A DNA stretch of 64,000 bases from contig JABURR010000094.1 in NCBI GenBank assembly GCA_014762635.1, positions 157,303-221,302 on the forward strand, given 5' to 3'. Shown here in pieces: positions 27,924-35,281 of the stretch. The notes under the pieces are model-generated. The model was not told the origin of the DNA. It saw nothing but the letters and a program-made list of their open reading frames with translations, and searched no databases. Position 1 is the first letter of the stretch; the number at the start of each line of letters is the position of its first letter. The DNA comes from Paracoccaceae bacterium (GTDB lineage Bacteria > Pseudomonadota > Alphaproteobacteria > Rhodobacterales > Rhodobacteraceae). The position numbers and the translations under genes are program-made.

Positions 27924-28844
27924 TCAGCCCCACGCAATCGCCGCCGCGATGACAAGGCCGAGAGCCAGCGTCCATGTCCGCCAGAGCGCGGCGACCGAGG
28001 CGCGAATCTCCGGCGCGCCGATGTCGCGGCGGCCCTCGGGGTGGACGAAGGGATAGTCGCGCATCTCGCCCTCGTAGCTGCGCGGACCGGAAAGCGCGAC
28101 GCCCAGCACCGCCGCCATGGCCGCCTCGGGCCAGCCCGCGTTGGGCGACCGGTGCAGGCCTGCGTCGCGCCAGATCACCCGCGCGGCCGTGGGGCGCAGG
28201 TGGGCTAGCGCGATCAGCACCGCCGTCAACCGCGCCGGGATCCAGTTCAGCAGGTCATCGAGCCGCGCCGCGGCCCAGCCGAAAGCCTCGTGGCGCGGGG
28301 TTCGGTAACCGATCATGCTGTCGGCGGTGTTCACGATCTTGTAGACGAGGATGCCGGGCAGCCCTGCGACAAGAAACCAGAAGGCGGGCGCGATCACCCC
28401 GTCGCTGAGGTTTTCCGCGGCGCTTTCGATCGCCCCGCGCGCAATTGCCGGAGCTTCCATCGACGCGGTATCGCGCCCGACGATCATCGCGACCGACCGC
28501 CGCCCTTCGCCAAGCGAGCTTTCCAGCCCGCGCGCCACGTCGCGCACGTGATCTGCAAGGCTGCGCTGGGCCAGCAGGATCGCCGCGATCAGGAGACCGG
28601 CGAATTCACCATAAGGCAGCGCCTCGATCCCCATGCCCAACGCGGCGGTGGCCAGTCCCAACACCAGAACCAGCGCCACGCCCTTGAGACGCCGGGCGGC
28701 ACCCAGATTGAACGCCCGATCGGCCCAGCCGATCACCTGCCCCATCAGCACCGCCGGATGCGGCAGGCGCGACCAGAGCCAGCGCGGCTCCCCCAGCAGC
28801 GCGTCGAGGATCATCGCGCCCGCAAGCAGCAGCGCCAAGCTCAC
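27924..28844 (-). CDS. cobD: Adenosylcobinamide-phosphate synthase (CobD/CbiB)
   Basis: This membrane enzyme attaches (R)-1-aminopropan-2-ol O-phosphate to adenosylcobyric acid. In this nomenclature it is CobD of Pseudomonas, CbiB of Salmonella. The 306-aa product has several hydrophobic helices and the family motifs [55 protein letters not shown] and [19 protein letters not shown] chose the GTG at 28842-28844, which overlaps the cobC stop as GTGA; an ATG 24 bp further up would overlap more. It sits downstream of cobC. Confidence 0.94.
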   Translation of the reverse strand: MSLALLLAGAMILDALLGEPRWLWSRLPHPAVLMGQVIGWADRAFNLGAARRLKGVALVLVLGLATAALGMGIEALPYGEFAGLLIAAILLAQRSLADHVRDVARGLESSLGEGRRSVAMIVGRDTASMEAPAIARGAIESAAENLSDGVIAPAFWFLVAGLPGILVYKIVNTADSMIGYRTPRHEAFGWAAARLDDLLNWIPARLTAVLIALAHLRPTAARVIWRDAGLHRSPNAGWPEAAMAAVLGVALSGPRSYEGEMRDYPFVHPEGRRDIGAPEIRASVAALWRTWTLALGLVIAAAIAWG

Positions 28845-29776
28845 AACGCGGCCTCGAGTTGGTCCCATCGGTCGGGCGCGGGCAGGCCGAGCCGCAGCCA
28901 GCTATCCGAATAGGGGAAGATGCGGCTCCAGACTCGGGCCTTGGCCAAACGCGCCTGCCACGCGGCGGCGTCATCGACCTTATAGAGACGGAACAGCGTG
29001 GTGCCGCCCACGACTTCCGCGCCCCTGCCGGTCATCAACCGGTCCAGTCGCGCCGCATCCTGCGCAAGCCGTTCGCGGGTCGCTTCGGCCCATCCGGTAT
29101 CCTCCAGCGCCCGCGCGCCGATCTCCAGCGCGGGGCCGGAGACGGGCCAGGGGCCCAGCGCCTCGGCCAGCCGGTGGATGAGGGCCGGATCGCCGATGAC
29201 GAATCCCAGCCGCAACCCGGCCAGCCCCCAGAACTTGCCGAAGCTTTTCAGGATCAGCGAGCCGGGCCGTTCTGACAGATCGATCAGGCTGTGGGCGGGA
29301 TCGACGTCGCAGAAGCTTTCGTCGATCACGGTGAGCGGGGCATTGGCCTCTGCAGCGTCCCATAGCCGCCCGTCGGGATTGTTGGGATGGACCAGCACCC
29401 GGGCCGCGCTCCCTTCGACAGCCACGTCCCAGCCCGCGTTGCGAAACGCGGCGGCATGTTCGTTATAGGTTGGTCCGGGGATATCCACCCGGCCCGGCGT
29501 GGCCAGCGTCGGGATCCGGGCGATCAGGGCCGATGCACCCGGCGCGGCCAGCACGCCTGCACCTTTGGGAATATTCCAGAAGGCCCGCGCCGCGCGGGTC
29601 AGTCGCTCCATCGCGGCCCGGTCCGGCAGCGCAGCCCATGCGTCGACGGGTATATCGCCTACCGGATAAGGCACCGGGTTGATACCCGTGGAAAGATCAA
29701 GCCACTCGGCCCGCGTCCCGCCATGGCGGGCAATGGCAGCGTCGAGCCCGCCGCCGTGATCGCGGGACGCGCTCAC
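28841..29776 (-). CDS. cobC: Threonine-phosphate decarboxylase (CobC)
   Basis: This PLP enzyme decarboxylates L-threonine phosphate to (R)-1-aminopropan-2-ol phosphate, the linker that CobD uses. The 311-aa class-I/II aminotransferase-fold protein has [15 protein letters not shown] at its start, [42 protein letters not shown] and the PLP-lysine loop [18 protein letters not shown]. Its GTG start overlaps the DUF1636 stop and its stop overlaps cobD, so the three genes are one coupled operon. It is CobD in Salmonella naming. Confidence 0.93.
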   Translation of the reverse strand: MSASRDHGGGLDAAIARHGGTRAEWLDLSTGINPVPYPVGDIPVDAWAALPDRAAMERLTRAARAFWNIPKGAGVLAAPGASALIARIPTLATPGRVDIPGPTYNEHAAAFRNAGWDVAVEGSAARVLVHPNNPDGRLWDAAEANAPLTVIDESFCDVDPAHSLIDLSERPGSLILKSFGKFWGLAGLRLGFVIGDPALIHRLAEALGPWPVSGPALEIGARALEDTGWAEATRERLAQDAARLDRLMTGRGAEVVGGTTLFRLYKVDDAAAWQARLAKARVWSRIFPYSDSWLRLGLPAPDRWDQLEAAL

Positions 29777-30144
29777 TCACCCTCCGGCGGGGGGACGTGG
29801 CGGCTGACGAAATGGCCCTTCACGCCCTGCGGCCATTCGCGGAACGGGACCTGCCCGGTCTCGCTGGCGGCATGTTTGGAAGCGTATTCCACGATCGCCT
29901 CGGCATCCTCGGCCACCGGGTCGAACTTGCCCAGAGAATACCCGATCTTGCCCACGCCCTGAACGATGATGTTGCAGGCACGCTCGCACCCCATGGTGCA
30001 GGAGACACGGCGAGTGCGGACGCCCGACCCCTCGGCGCGTTCCTCGATCAAAGCCGCCAAGCGTTCGCCATCGGTCTGGGGCTGGGTCTCAGGGTCCCAG
30101 CCCTCGCGCTTGCAGGTGTCGCAGATCGTGATCCAAGTGGTCAT
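29773..30144 (-). CDS. DUF1636 domain protein (second copy, Cys-rich)
   Basis: The 123-aa product is a second DUF1636 protein, first gene of the coupled operon with cobC and cobD. It has Cys8-x2-Cys11 (CDTC) and a ladder Cys49-x3-Cys53-x3-Cys57 (SCTMGCERACN). The ladder recalls the CTLCDTFCTGLC of CbiX in the same locus, suggesting metal or Fe-S binding. It may supply electrons or handle cobalt, but no function is established. Overlap with cobC by four bases argues for tight co-expression. The first member lies at 21368-21733. Confidence 0.85.
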   Translation of the reverse strand: MTTWITICDTCKREGWDPETQPQTDGERLAALIEERAEGSGVRTRRVSCTMGCERACNIIVQGVGKIGYSLGKFDPVAEDAEAIVEYASKHAASETGQVPFREWPQGVKGHFVSRHVPPPEGE

Positions 30145-30207
30145 GGGCGGCCTTTCGTTTCGCCCACATCAAGCGGATTTGCGGTCCGGGCGCAACCACC
30201 CCCGCGA

Positions 30208-31179
30208 TCAGCCGCGCCCGTGCGGCTGGCTCCAGTCCAGATCCGGGCCTACGGGTACGATGCGGCAGGGGTTAATCGTCTCGTGGCTGTAGTGATAGTG
30301 GCGGCGGATGTGATCGAAATGCACCGTTCCGGCGACGCCCGGCCATTGGTAAAGCTCGCGCGTGTAGGCCCAGAGGTTGGGGTAATCCACGATCCGCCGG
30401 CGGTTGCACTTGAAATGACCGTGATAGACATGGTCGAAGCGCACCAGCGTGACGAACAGCCGCCAGTCGGCCTCGGTGATCGTGTCGCCCATCAGGTAGC
30501 GGTTGTGGGACAGACGATGCTCCAGCCAGTCGAGCGTGTCGAAAAGCTCACCCACGGCCTCGTCATAGGCCTCCTGCGTGCGGGCGAAGCCCGAGCGGTA
30601 CACCCCGTTGTTGAGCGTGTGGTAGATCCGGGCGTTTACCTCTTCGATCTCGGCGCGGCGCGCCTCGGGCCAGTAGTCGTCACCATTGCCGGTGATCTCG
30701 TCGAAGGCGGAGTTCAGCATCCGGATGATCTCGGCGGATTCGTTCGAGACGATGGTGCCGCGTGCCTTGTCCCAGAGGACCGGCACGGTGACGCGGCCGG
30801 TGAACTCGGGATCCGCTTTAACGTAGACATCGCGCAGGAAGTGGCTGCCGTGCAGGTCATCACCGGTGGCGCCATCGAAATCGGTGCCGAACTGCCAGCC
30901 ATCGCCCAGCATGTCCGGATGCACCGCCGAGACCGAGATGTGATCCTCGAGCCCCTTCAGCGCCCGGAAGATCAGCGCCCGGTGCGCCCAGGGGCAGGCA
31001 TAGCTGACATAGAGGTGATAGCGCCCGCTTTCGGCCTTGAACCCGCCGGTCCCGGTGGGGCCCGCGCTGCCGTCGGCGGTGATCCAGTTGCGAAACGAGG
31101 ATTCGGGCCGGACGAAGCGGCCTTCGGTGGTTTTCGCGATCGGTGCGGTGGTCCAGACCCCGCGTTCGAGATGTCCCAT
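30208..31179 (-). CDS. Glutathionyl-hydroquinone reductase (YqjG/EcM4-type GST)
   Basis: This Xi-class glutathione transferase reduces glutathionyl-hydroquinones via a catalytic Cys. The 323-aa product has the active-site YACPWAHRALI with Cys62, and the GST C-terminal stretch with DYWPEARRAEIEEVNARIYHTLNNGVYRSGFA and LMGDTITEADWRLFVTLVRFD, as in the E. coli YqjG. I start at the ATG at 31177-31179, where AGGAGGT lies 6 bp before it; sequence further upstream in frame is unconserved. It sits between the cobC operon and cbiX with no evident role in B12 synthesis. Confidence 0.92.
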   Translation of the reverse strand: MGHLERGVWTTAPIAKTTEGRFVRPESSFRNWITADGSAGPTGTGGFKAESGRYHLYVSYACPWAHRALIFRALKGLEDHISVSAVHPDMLGDGWQFGTDFDGATGDDLHGSHFLRDVYVKADPEFTGRVTVPVLWDKARGTIVSNESAEIIRMLNSAFDEITGNGDDYWPEARRAEIEEVNARIYHTLNNGVYRSGFARTQEAYDEAVGELFDTLDWLEHRLSHNRYLMGDTITEADWRLFVTLVRFDHVYHGHFKCNRRRIVDYPNLWAYTRELYQWPGVAGTVHFDHIRRHYHYSHETINPCRIVPVGPDLDWSQPHGRG

Positions 31180-31523
31180 GGGGACCTCCTTTCCTAGCTC
31201 GTTGGGGGAGATATGCGAGACCACCCGGACGGAAAACCCGCGCCTCGGCGCAGGCACCTCTGCACAGATGCACAGACCGGGCCGCAAGGTCGCATTCCCC
31301 GCCCCGAGCGCCGTGAATTCCATTGCGACCGTCGGGACCGGCCCCTATACCCGGGGCCAGACGAAGCTCGAAATGGGCCAGAGAGGTTGGCTGCCATCCG
31401 GATCGACCCGCACCGGGGATCAAGGGGCAGCGTCGTCAGGCGAAAGCCCGGACCCTCTGCGCCCGCATGTATGAGAGGACCGGACGTGACCGCATCCATC
31501 CCCGCCCCGAAAGGCCCCGCGCG
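31180..31523. other. 344-bp intergenic stretch between the GST and cbiX
   Basis: This is the longest gene-free stretch apart from the riboswitch leader. It must contain divergent promoters for the GST and for the cbiX-cobM operon. I searched for a B12 box and cobalamin riboswitch core on the + strand and saw none. An open frame upstream of cbiX reads through part of it, but with Arg/Pro-rich, non-family sequence, so I do not call it coding. Confidence 0.6.
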
Positions 31524-32621
31524 ATGAGCAGGATCGGCGTGATGCTCTGTGGGCATGGCTCCCGCAGCCAGGCCGCGGTCGAGGAATTCGCCGCGCTTGC
31601 CCGCGAACTGCCCGCCTATCTGCCCGAGGGCTGGGAACTGGACTACGGCTATCTCGAGTTTGCCAACCCGGTGATCCGCGACGGGCTGGACCGACTGCGC
31701 GAAAAGGGCTGCGAGAAGATCCTTGCCGTGCCGGGGATGCTGTTCGCGGCGATGCATGCCAAGAACGACATCCCCACGGTGCTGAACACCTATGCCGCCC
31801 AGCACGGGATCGAGGTCAGCTATGGCCGCGAACTGGGTGTCGACCCGAAAATGATCGCCGCCGCGGGCGCCCGCGTCGAAGAGGCGGTCGCAAAGGCAAA
31901 TGCCGAGCTGGGCGAGGTGCCCCTGTCGGAAACCTGCCTTGTCGTGATCGGGCGCGGTGCTTCGGACCCGGATGCCAATGCCAATGTCTCCAAGATTGCC
32001 CGGATGCTGTGGGAGGGGATGGGCTTTGGCTGGTGCGAGGTGGGCTATTCCGGCGTGACCTTCCCACTGGTGCAGCCCTGCCTGGAACACGTGGCGCGCC
32101 TGCCTTACCGCCGGGTGATCGTGTTCCCCTATTTCCTGTTTTCGGGCATCCTGATCGACCGGATCTACGGCTTCACCGACATGGTGGCCGAGGCCCATCC
32201 GGACATCCAGTTCGTCAAGGCGCCTTACCTTGGCACCCATCCCAAGGTGCTGGAGACCTTCGCCGAACGCGCCACCGAACAGGTGGGCGAGACCCCGCCG
32301 CCGAACTGCGCCATGTGCAAGTACCGCACCCAGGTTCTGGGCTTCGAGGCGGAACTGGGCGCGGTGCAGGAAAGCCACCACCACCATGTTGAGGGGCAGG
32401 GCGCCTCGGCCCCGGGCTCGAACGTGGATGATTGCACGCTTTGTGACACGTTCTGCACCGGGCTCTGCCGGTTGGAAGCGCAGGACCAACATCATCATCA
32501 TGATCACGCGCATGGGCATCACCATCACGACCATGATCACCACGATCACCACCACGCGCCCTACCCCCACGCGGATCACCCGCTGGGGCCGGAAAGCGCG
32601 CGGAAACTGAAGAAGGCCTGA
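31524..32621 (+). CDS. cbiX: Long CbiX-type sirohydrochlorin cobaltochelatase with Cys cluster and His tail
   Basis: CbiX inserts cobalt into sirohydrochlorin in the early-insertion route to B12. The 365-aa product has two chelatase half-domains (GVMLCGHGSRS with His11, and LVVIGRGASDPDANANVSK), then a C-terminal extension with CAMC (Cys262, 265) and CTLCDTFCTGLC (Cys304, 307, 311, 315), and a His/Asp-rich tail at about residues 323-352. The Cys set could bind an Fe-S cluster, as reported for long CbiX proteins. I start at the ATG at 31524; upstream frame is not conserved. It heads the cobH-cobM run. How it functions beside CobN, a late chelatase, is unclear. Confidence 0.9.
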   Translation: MSRIGVMLCGHGSRSQAAVEEFAALARELPAYLPEGWELDYGYLEFANPVIRDGLDRLREKGCEKILAVPGMLFAAMHAKNDIPTVLNTYAAQHGIEVSYGRELGVDPKMIAAAGARVEEAVAKANAELGEVPLSETCLVVIGRGASDPDANANVSKIARMLWEGMGFGWCEVGYSGVTFPLVQPCLEHVARLPYRRVIVFPYFLFSGILIDRIYGFTDMVAEAHPDIQFVKAPYLGTHPKVLETFAERATEQVGETPPPNCAMCKYRTQVLGFEAELGAVQESHHHHVEGQGASAPGSNVDDCTLCDTFCTGLCRLEAQDQHHHHDHAHGHHHHDHDHHDHHHAPYPHADHPLGPESARKLKKA

Positions 32622-32639
32622 GCGCCCGCCGACGGACAC

Positions 32640-32658
32640 GAATTTTCTCCGAAAATTC
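32640..32658. repeat. Palindromic hairpin in the cbiX-cobH gap
   Basis: Perfect 8-bp arms GAATTTTC and GAAAATTC flank three bases (TCC). It lies 19 bp after the cbiX stop. No T-run follows, so I do not call it a terminator; it could act as a weak attenuator or binding site. A shorter relative, ATTTTC-G-GAAAAT, lies in the mlaA-ridA gap. Confidence 0.6.
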
Positions 32659-32685
32659 CGGCCCCGGCCCAACTGGCAGAGCAAG

Positions 32686-33324
32686 ATGCGACCCTACGAG
32701 AAAGACCCTGCCGCGATCTACGCCAAGTCCTTCGAGACGGTGCGCAAGGAAGCGCGGCTCGACCGGTTCGGCCCGGGGATGGAGGCGCTGGCGATCCGGC
32801 TCATCCATGCTTGCGGCATGGTCGAGGTGGCCGACCGGTTGGCGTTCTCGCCCAGGGCTTTCGAGGTGGGGCAGGCGGCGCTGGCCGCAGGCGCGCCCAT
32901 CTATTGCGATTGTGAGATGGTGGCCTCGGGCATTATCCGCCGGACCCTGCCTGCCGGGAACGAGGTGCGCGTGACCCTGAACGACCCGTCCGTGCCGGGC
33001 CGGGCTGCCGAGATTGGCAACACGCGGTCGGCCGCGGCGGTGGAGTTGTGGCGCGACGGGGTCGCGGGCGCGGTGGTGGCCGTGGGCAACGCGCCCACGG
33101 CGCTGTTTCACCTGCTCGACCTGATCGACCGGGGCTTCCCGCGCCCGGCGCTGATCCTGGGCTTCCCGGTGGGATTCGTGGGGGCGGCTGAATCCAAGGC
33201 CGAACTGGCCGCCAATGCCCGCGGCTGCGAATTCGTCGCCCTGCGCGGACGGCGCGGCGGGTCGGCCATGGCCTCGGCAGCGGTCAACGCTTTGGCCGCG
33301 GGCCTGCCGGGAGAGGCGACGTGA
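32686..33324 (+). CDS. cobH: Precorrin-8X methylmutase
   Basis: CobH moves the C11 methyl of precorrin-8X to C12, making hydrogenobyrinic acid. The 212-aa product shows the family's catalytic His in RLIHACGMVEV (His41), then FSPRAFEVGQAALAAGAPIYCDCEMVASGI, NTRSAAAVELW, VAVGNAPTALFHLLDLID and ILGFPVGFVGAAESKAEL. Length is usual. Its stop overlaps the GTG of cobL (GTGA). Confidence 0.95.
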   Translation: MRPYEKDPAAIYAKSFETVRKEARLDRFGPGMEALAIRLIHACGMVEVADRLAFSPRAFEVGQAALAAGAPIYCDCEMVASGIIRRTLPAGNEVRVTLNDPSVPGRAAEIGNTRSAAAVELWRDGVAGAVVAVGNAPTALFHLLDLIDRGFPRPALILGFPVGFVGAAESKAELAANARGCEFVALRGRRGGSAMASAAVNALAAGLPGEAT

Positions 33325-34583
33325 CCGGGGAAAAGTCCGATAAAAGTCCGATGGAATTCCGATGGAATTCCGATAGCGAAATCGCGGCCCCCTGGCTGCA
33401 TGTGGTCGGCATCGGCGAGGACGGTTTGGAGGGGTTGTCACCTGCCTCCCTCGCGGTGGTGGAGGCGGCCGAAGTCATCATCGGCGGCGACCGGCACCAC
33501 CTGCTTGCGCCGGATCTGAAGGCCCGGCGGATCGCCTGGCCCTCGCCCTTCGACGCGCTGATCGACACGCTGGTTTCCCTGAAAGGTCAGCGTGTTGTGG
33601 TTCTGGCGACCGGTGATCCGCTCTGGTACTCGGTCGGCGCGCGGATCGCGCGGGCTGTTCCCGCCGGTGAGATCGTCTTTCACCCGCAGCTTTCGGCTTT
33701 CCAGCTTGCCGCGGCGCGGATGGGCTGGTCTTTGGCAGATGTAGAGACACTCACCGTGCACGGCCGCCCGGTGGAGCAGATGATCCCCTGGATCCAGCCC
33801 GGCGCGCGGCTTCTGATCCTGACGACCGGCGCGGAAACCCCTGCAAAGATTGCGGAATTCCTGGCGGAGCGCGGATATGGAGGCAGCCGGATGACCGTGC
33901 TCGCGGCCATGGGCGGGCCGGATGAGCGGCGTTTTGACGGGGTGGCGTCGGGTTGGAACGCCGAGGTTCCCGCCTTCAATACGATGGCCGTCGAGTGCAT
34001 CGCCGGGCCCGAGGCGCAGGTATTCTCGCGCCTGCCCGGCCTTCCGGACGAGGCTTTCTCCCATGACGGCACCATGACCAAGCGCGAGGTTCGGGCGATG
34101 ACCGTGGCGCGGCTCATGCCCATGCGCGGGGCGCATCTGTGGGACATCGGTTGCGGCTGCGGCTCGGTCGCGATTGAGTGGATGCGCGCGGCGCCCGAGG
34201 CGCTCGCCACCGGGATCGAGCCCCGCGCCGACCGCCGCGCGCTGGCGGCGCAGAACGCGCTGTCGCTGGGCGCGCCGAAGCTGACCCTGATCGAGGGCGA
34301 GGCGCCCGAAGCGCTGAAAGACCTGCCTGCACCCGATGCGGTTTTCATCGGCGGCGGCCTTTCGCCGCAGGTGTTCGAGGTCGCCTGGGCCGCGCTGAAA
34401 CCACTGGGGCGGTTGGTGGCCAACGCGGTGACGCTGGAGAGCGAAGCCACGCTCGCCGCCCTGCACAAGCAGCACGGTGGCGAGTTGACCCGCATCGCCA
34501 TCAGCCGGGCAGAGCCGGTCGGCCCATACAGGGGCCTGCGTCCGCTGATGCCCGTCACTCAGTGGAGCCTCGTGAAACGATGA
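33321..34583 (+). CDS. cobL: Precorrin-6Y C5,15-methyltransferase (decarboxylating), CbiE-CbiT fusion
   Basis: CobL methylates C5 and C15 and decarboxylates the C12 acetate of precorrin-6Y. The 420-aa protein is bifunctional: an N-terminal CbiE-like domain (LHVVGIGEDGLEGLSPASLA, ATGDPLWYSVGARI) and a C-terminal CbiT-like methyltransferase with DIGCGCGSVAIEWMRA. The GTG at 33321 overlaps the cobH stop and has GGGAGAGG before it. It gives an N-terminal extension of about 24 residues whose DNA is an exact array of 11-bp repeats. A second candidate start, ATG at 33351, lies inside that array and would remove ten residues. Stop overlaps the cobI start. Confidence 0.94.
   Translation: MTGEKSDKSPMEFRWNSDSEIAAPWLHVVGIGEDGLEGLSPASLAVVEAAEVIIGGDRHHLLAPDLKARRIAWPSPFDALIDTLVSLKGQRVVVLATGDPLWYSVGARIARAVPAGEIVFHPQLSAFQLAAARMGWSLADVETLTVHGRPVEQMIPWIQPGARLLILTTGAETPAKIAEFLAERGYGGSRMTVLAAMGGPDERRFDGVASGWNAEVPAFNTMAVECIAGPEAQVFSRLPGLPDEAFSHDGTMTKREVRAMTVARLMPMRGAHLWDIGCGCGSVAIEWMRAAPEALATGIEPRADRRALAAQNALSLGAPKLTLIEGEAPEALKDLPAPDAVFIGGGLSPQVFEVAWAALKPLGRLVANAVTLESEATLAALHKQHGGELTRIAISRAEPVGPYRGLRPLMPVTQWSLVKR
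33336..33379 (+). repeat. Phased 11-bp tandem array inside cobL
   Basis: Four TCCGAT units start at 33336, 33347, 33358 and 33369, exactly 11 bp apart: TCCGATAAAAG, TCCGATGGAAT twice, and TCCGATAGCGA. They encode residues 6-20 of CobL. A second array of the same unit on the other strand lies after phyR. Confidence 0.9.
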
Positions 34584-35281
34584 GCGGCACGCTTTACGGC
34601 ATCGGCCTTGGCCCGGGCGACCCGGAACTGATCACGCTGAAAGCCGCGCGGTTGATCGAATCCGCAAGCGTCATCGCCTATCCCGCGCTGGCGGGTGGGC
34701 AGAGCTTTGCCCGCTCCATCGCCGAGACGCTGATCCCCGCGAATGTGCTGGAGATCGTCATGGACATCCCGATGACCATGGCCCGAGAACCGGCGCAGGC
34801 CGCCTATGACAAAGGCGCGGCCGAGATCGCTGCGGAGCTTGAGGCCGGGCGCGACGTGGTCTGCCTGTGCGAGGGCGATCCGTTCTTCTATGGCTCGTTC
34901 ATGTATCTTCACGCCCGGCTGTCGGACCGCTTCCCGGTCGAGGTCGTGCCCGGCGTCACCAGCCTGACCGCCTGCGCTGCGCGCGCCGGGATGCCGCTGG
35001 CGGCACGGAACGAGCGGGTGACGGTGCTGCCCGGACCGCTGCCCGAGGACGAGTTGAAGCAACGCATCGCGGGCGCCGAAAGCGTCGCGGTGATGAAGCT
35101 GGGGCGCCACCTGCCCAAGCTGCGCGCGGTGATCGAGGGCCTCGGCCTGACCGACCGCGCGGTCTACGTGGAGCGCGCCACGCTGGCCGAGGAGCGTATC
35201 TGCCCGCTGTCCGAGGCGCCGGACGAGGCGCCCTATTTCTCGATGATCTTGCTCACGAAAGGGGCTGACCCATGGCTCTGA
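34580..35281 (+). CDS. cobI: Precorrin-2 C20-methyltransferase
   Basis: CobI methylates C20 of precorrin-2 from S-adenosylmethionine, the first dedicated step of the corrin branch. The 233-aa product is a tetrapyrrole methylase with GIGLGPGDPELITLKAARLI, LCEGDPFFYGSFMYLHARL, VVPGVTSLTACAARAGMPL, and MKLGRHLPKLRAVIEGLG. The start is ATGA-coupled to cobL, and the stop lies 10 bp inside the next gene. Length is typical. Confidence 0.94.
   Translation: MSGTLYGIGLGPGDPELITLKAARLIESASVIAYPALAGGQSFARSIAETLIPANVLEIVMDIPMTMAREPAQAAYDKGAAEIAAELEAGRDVVCLCEGDPFFYGSFMYLHARLSDRFPVEVVPGVTSLTACAARAGMPLAARNERVTVLPGPLPEDELKQRIAGAESVAVMKLGRHLPKLRAVIEGLGLTDRAVYVERATLAEERICPLSEAPDEAPYFSMILLTKGADPWL

Noticed and set aside
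31323..31523. In-frame extension of CbiX by 67 codons upstream
   Set aside because: The extension is Arg/Pro-rich and unlike the family; the chelatase domain starts at the ATG at 31524 (MSRIGVMLCGHGS).
31180..31523. Second cobalamin riboswitch upstream of cbiX
   Set aside because: I looked for the B12 box and riboswitch core on the + strand and found no match.
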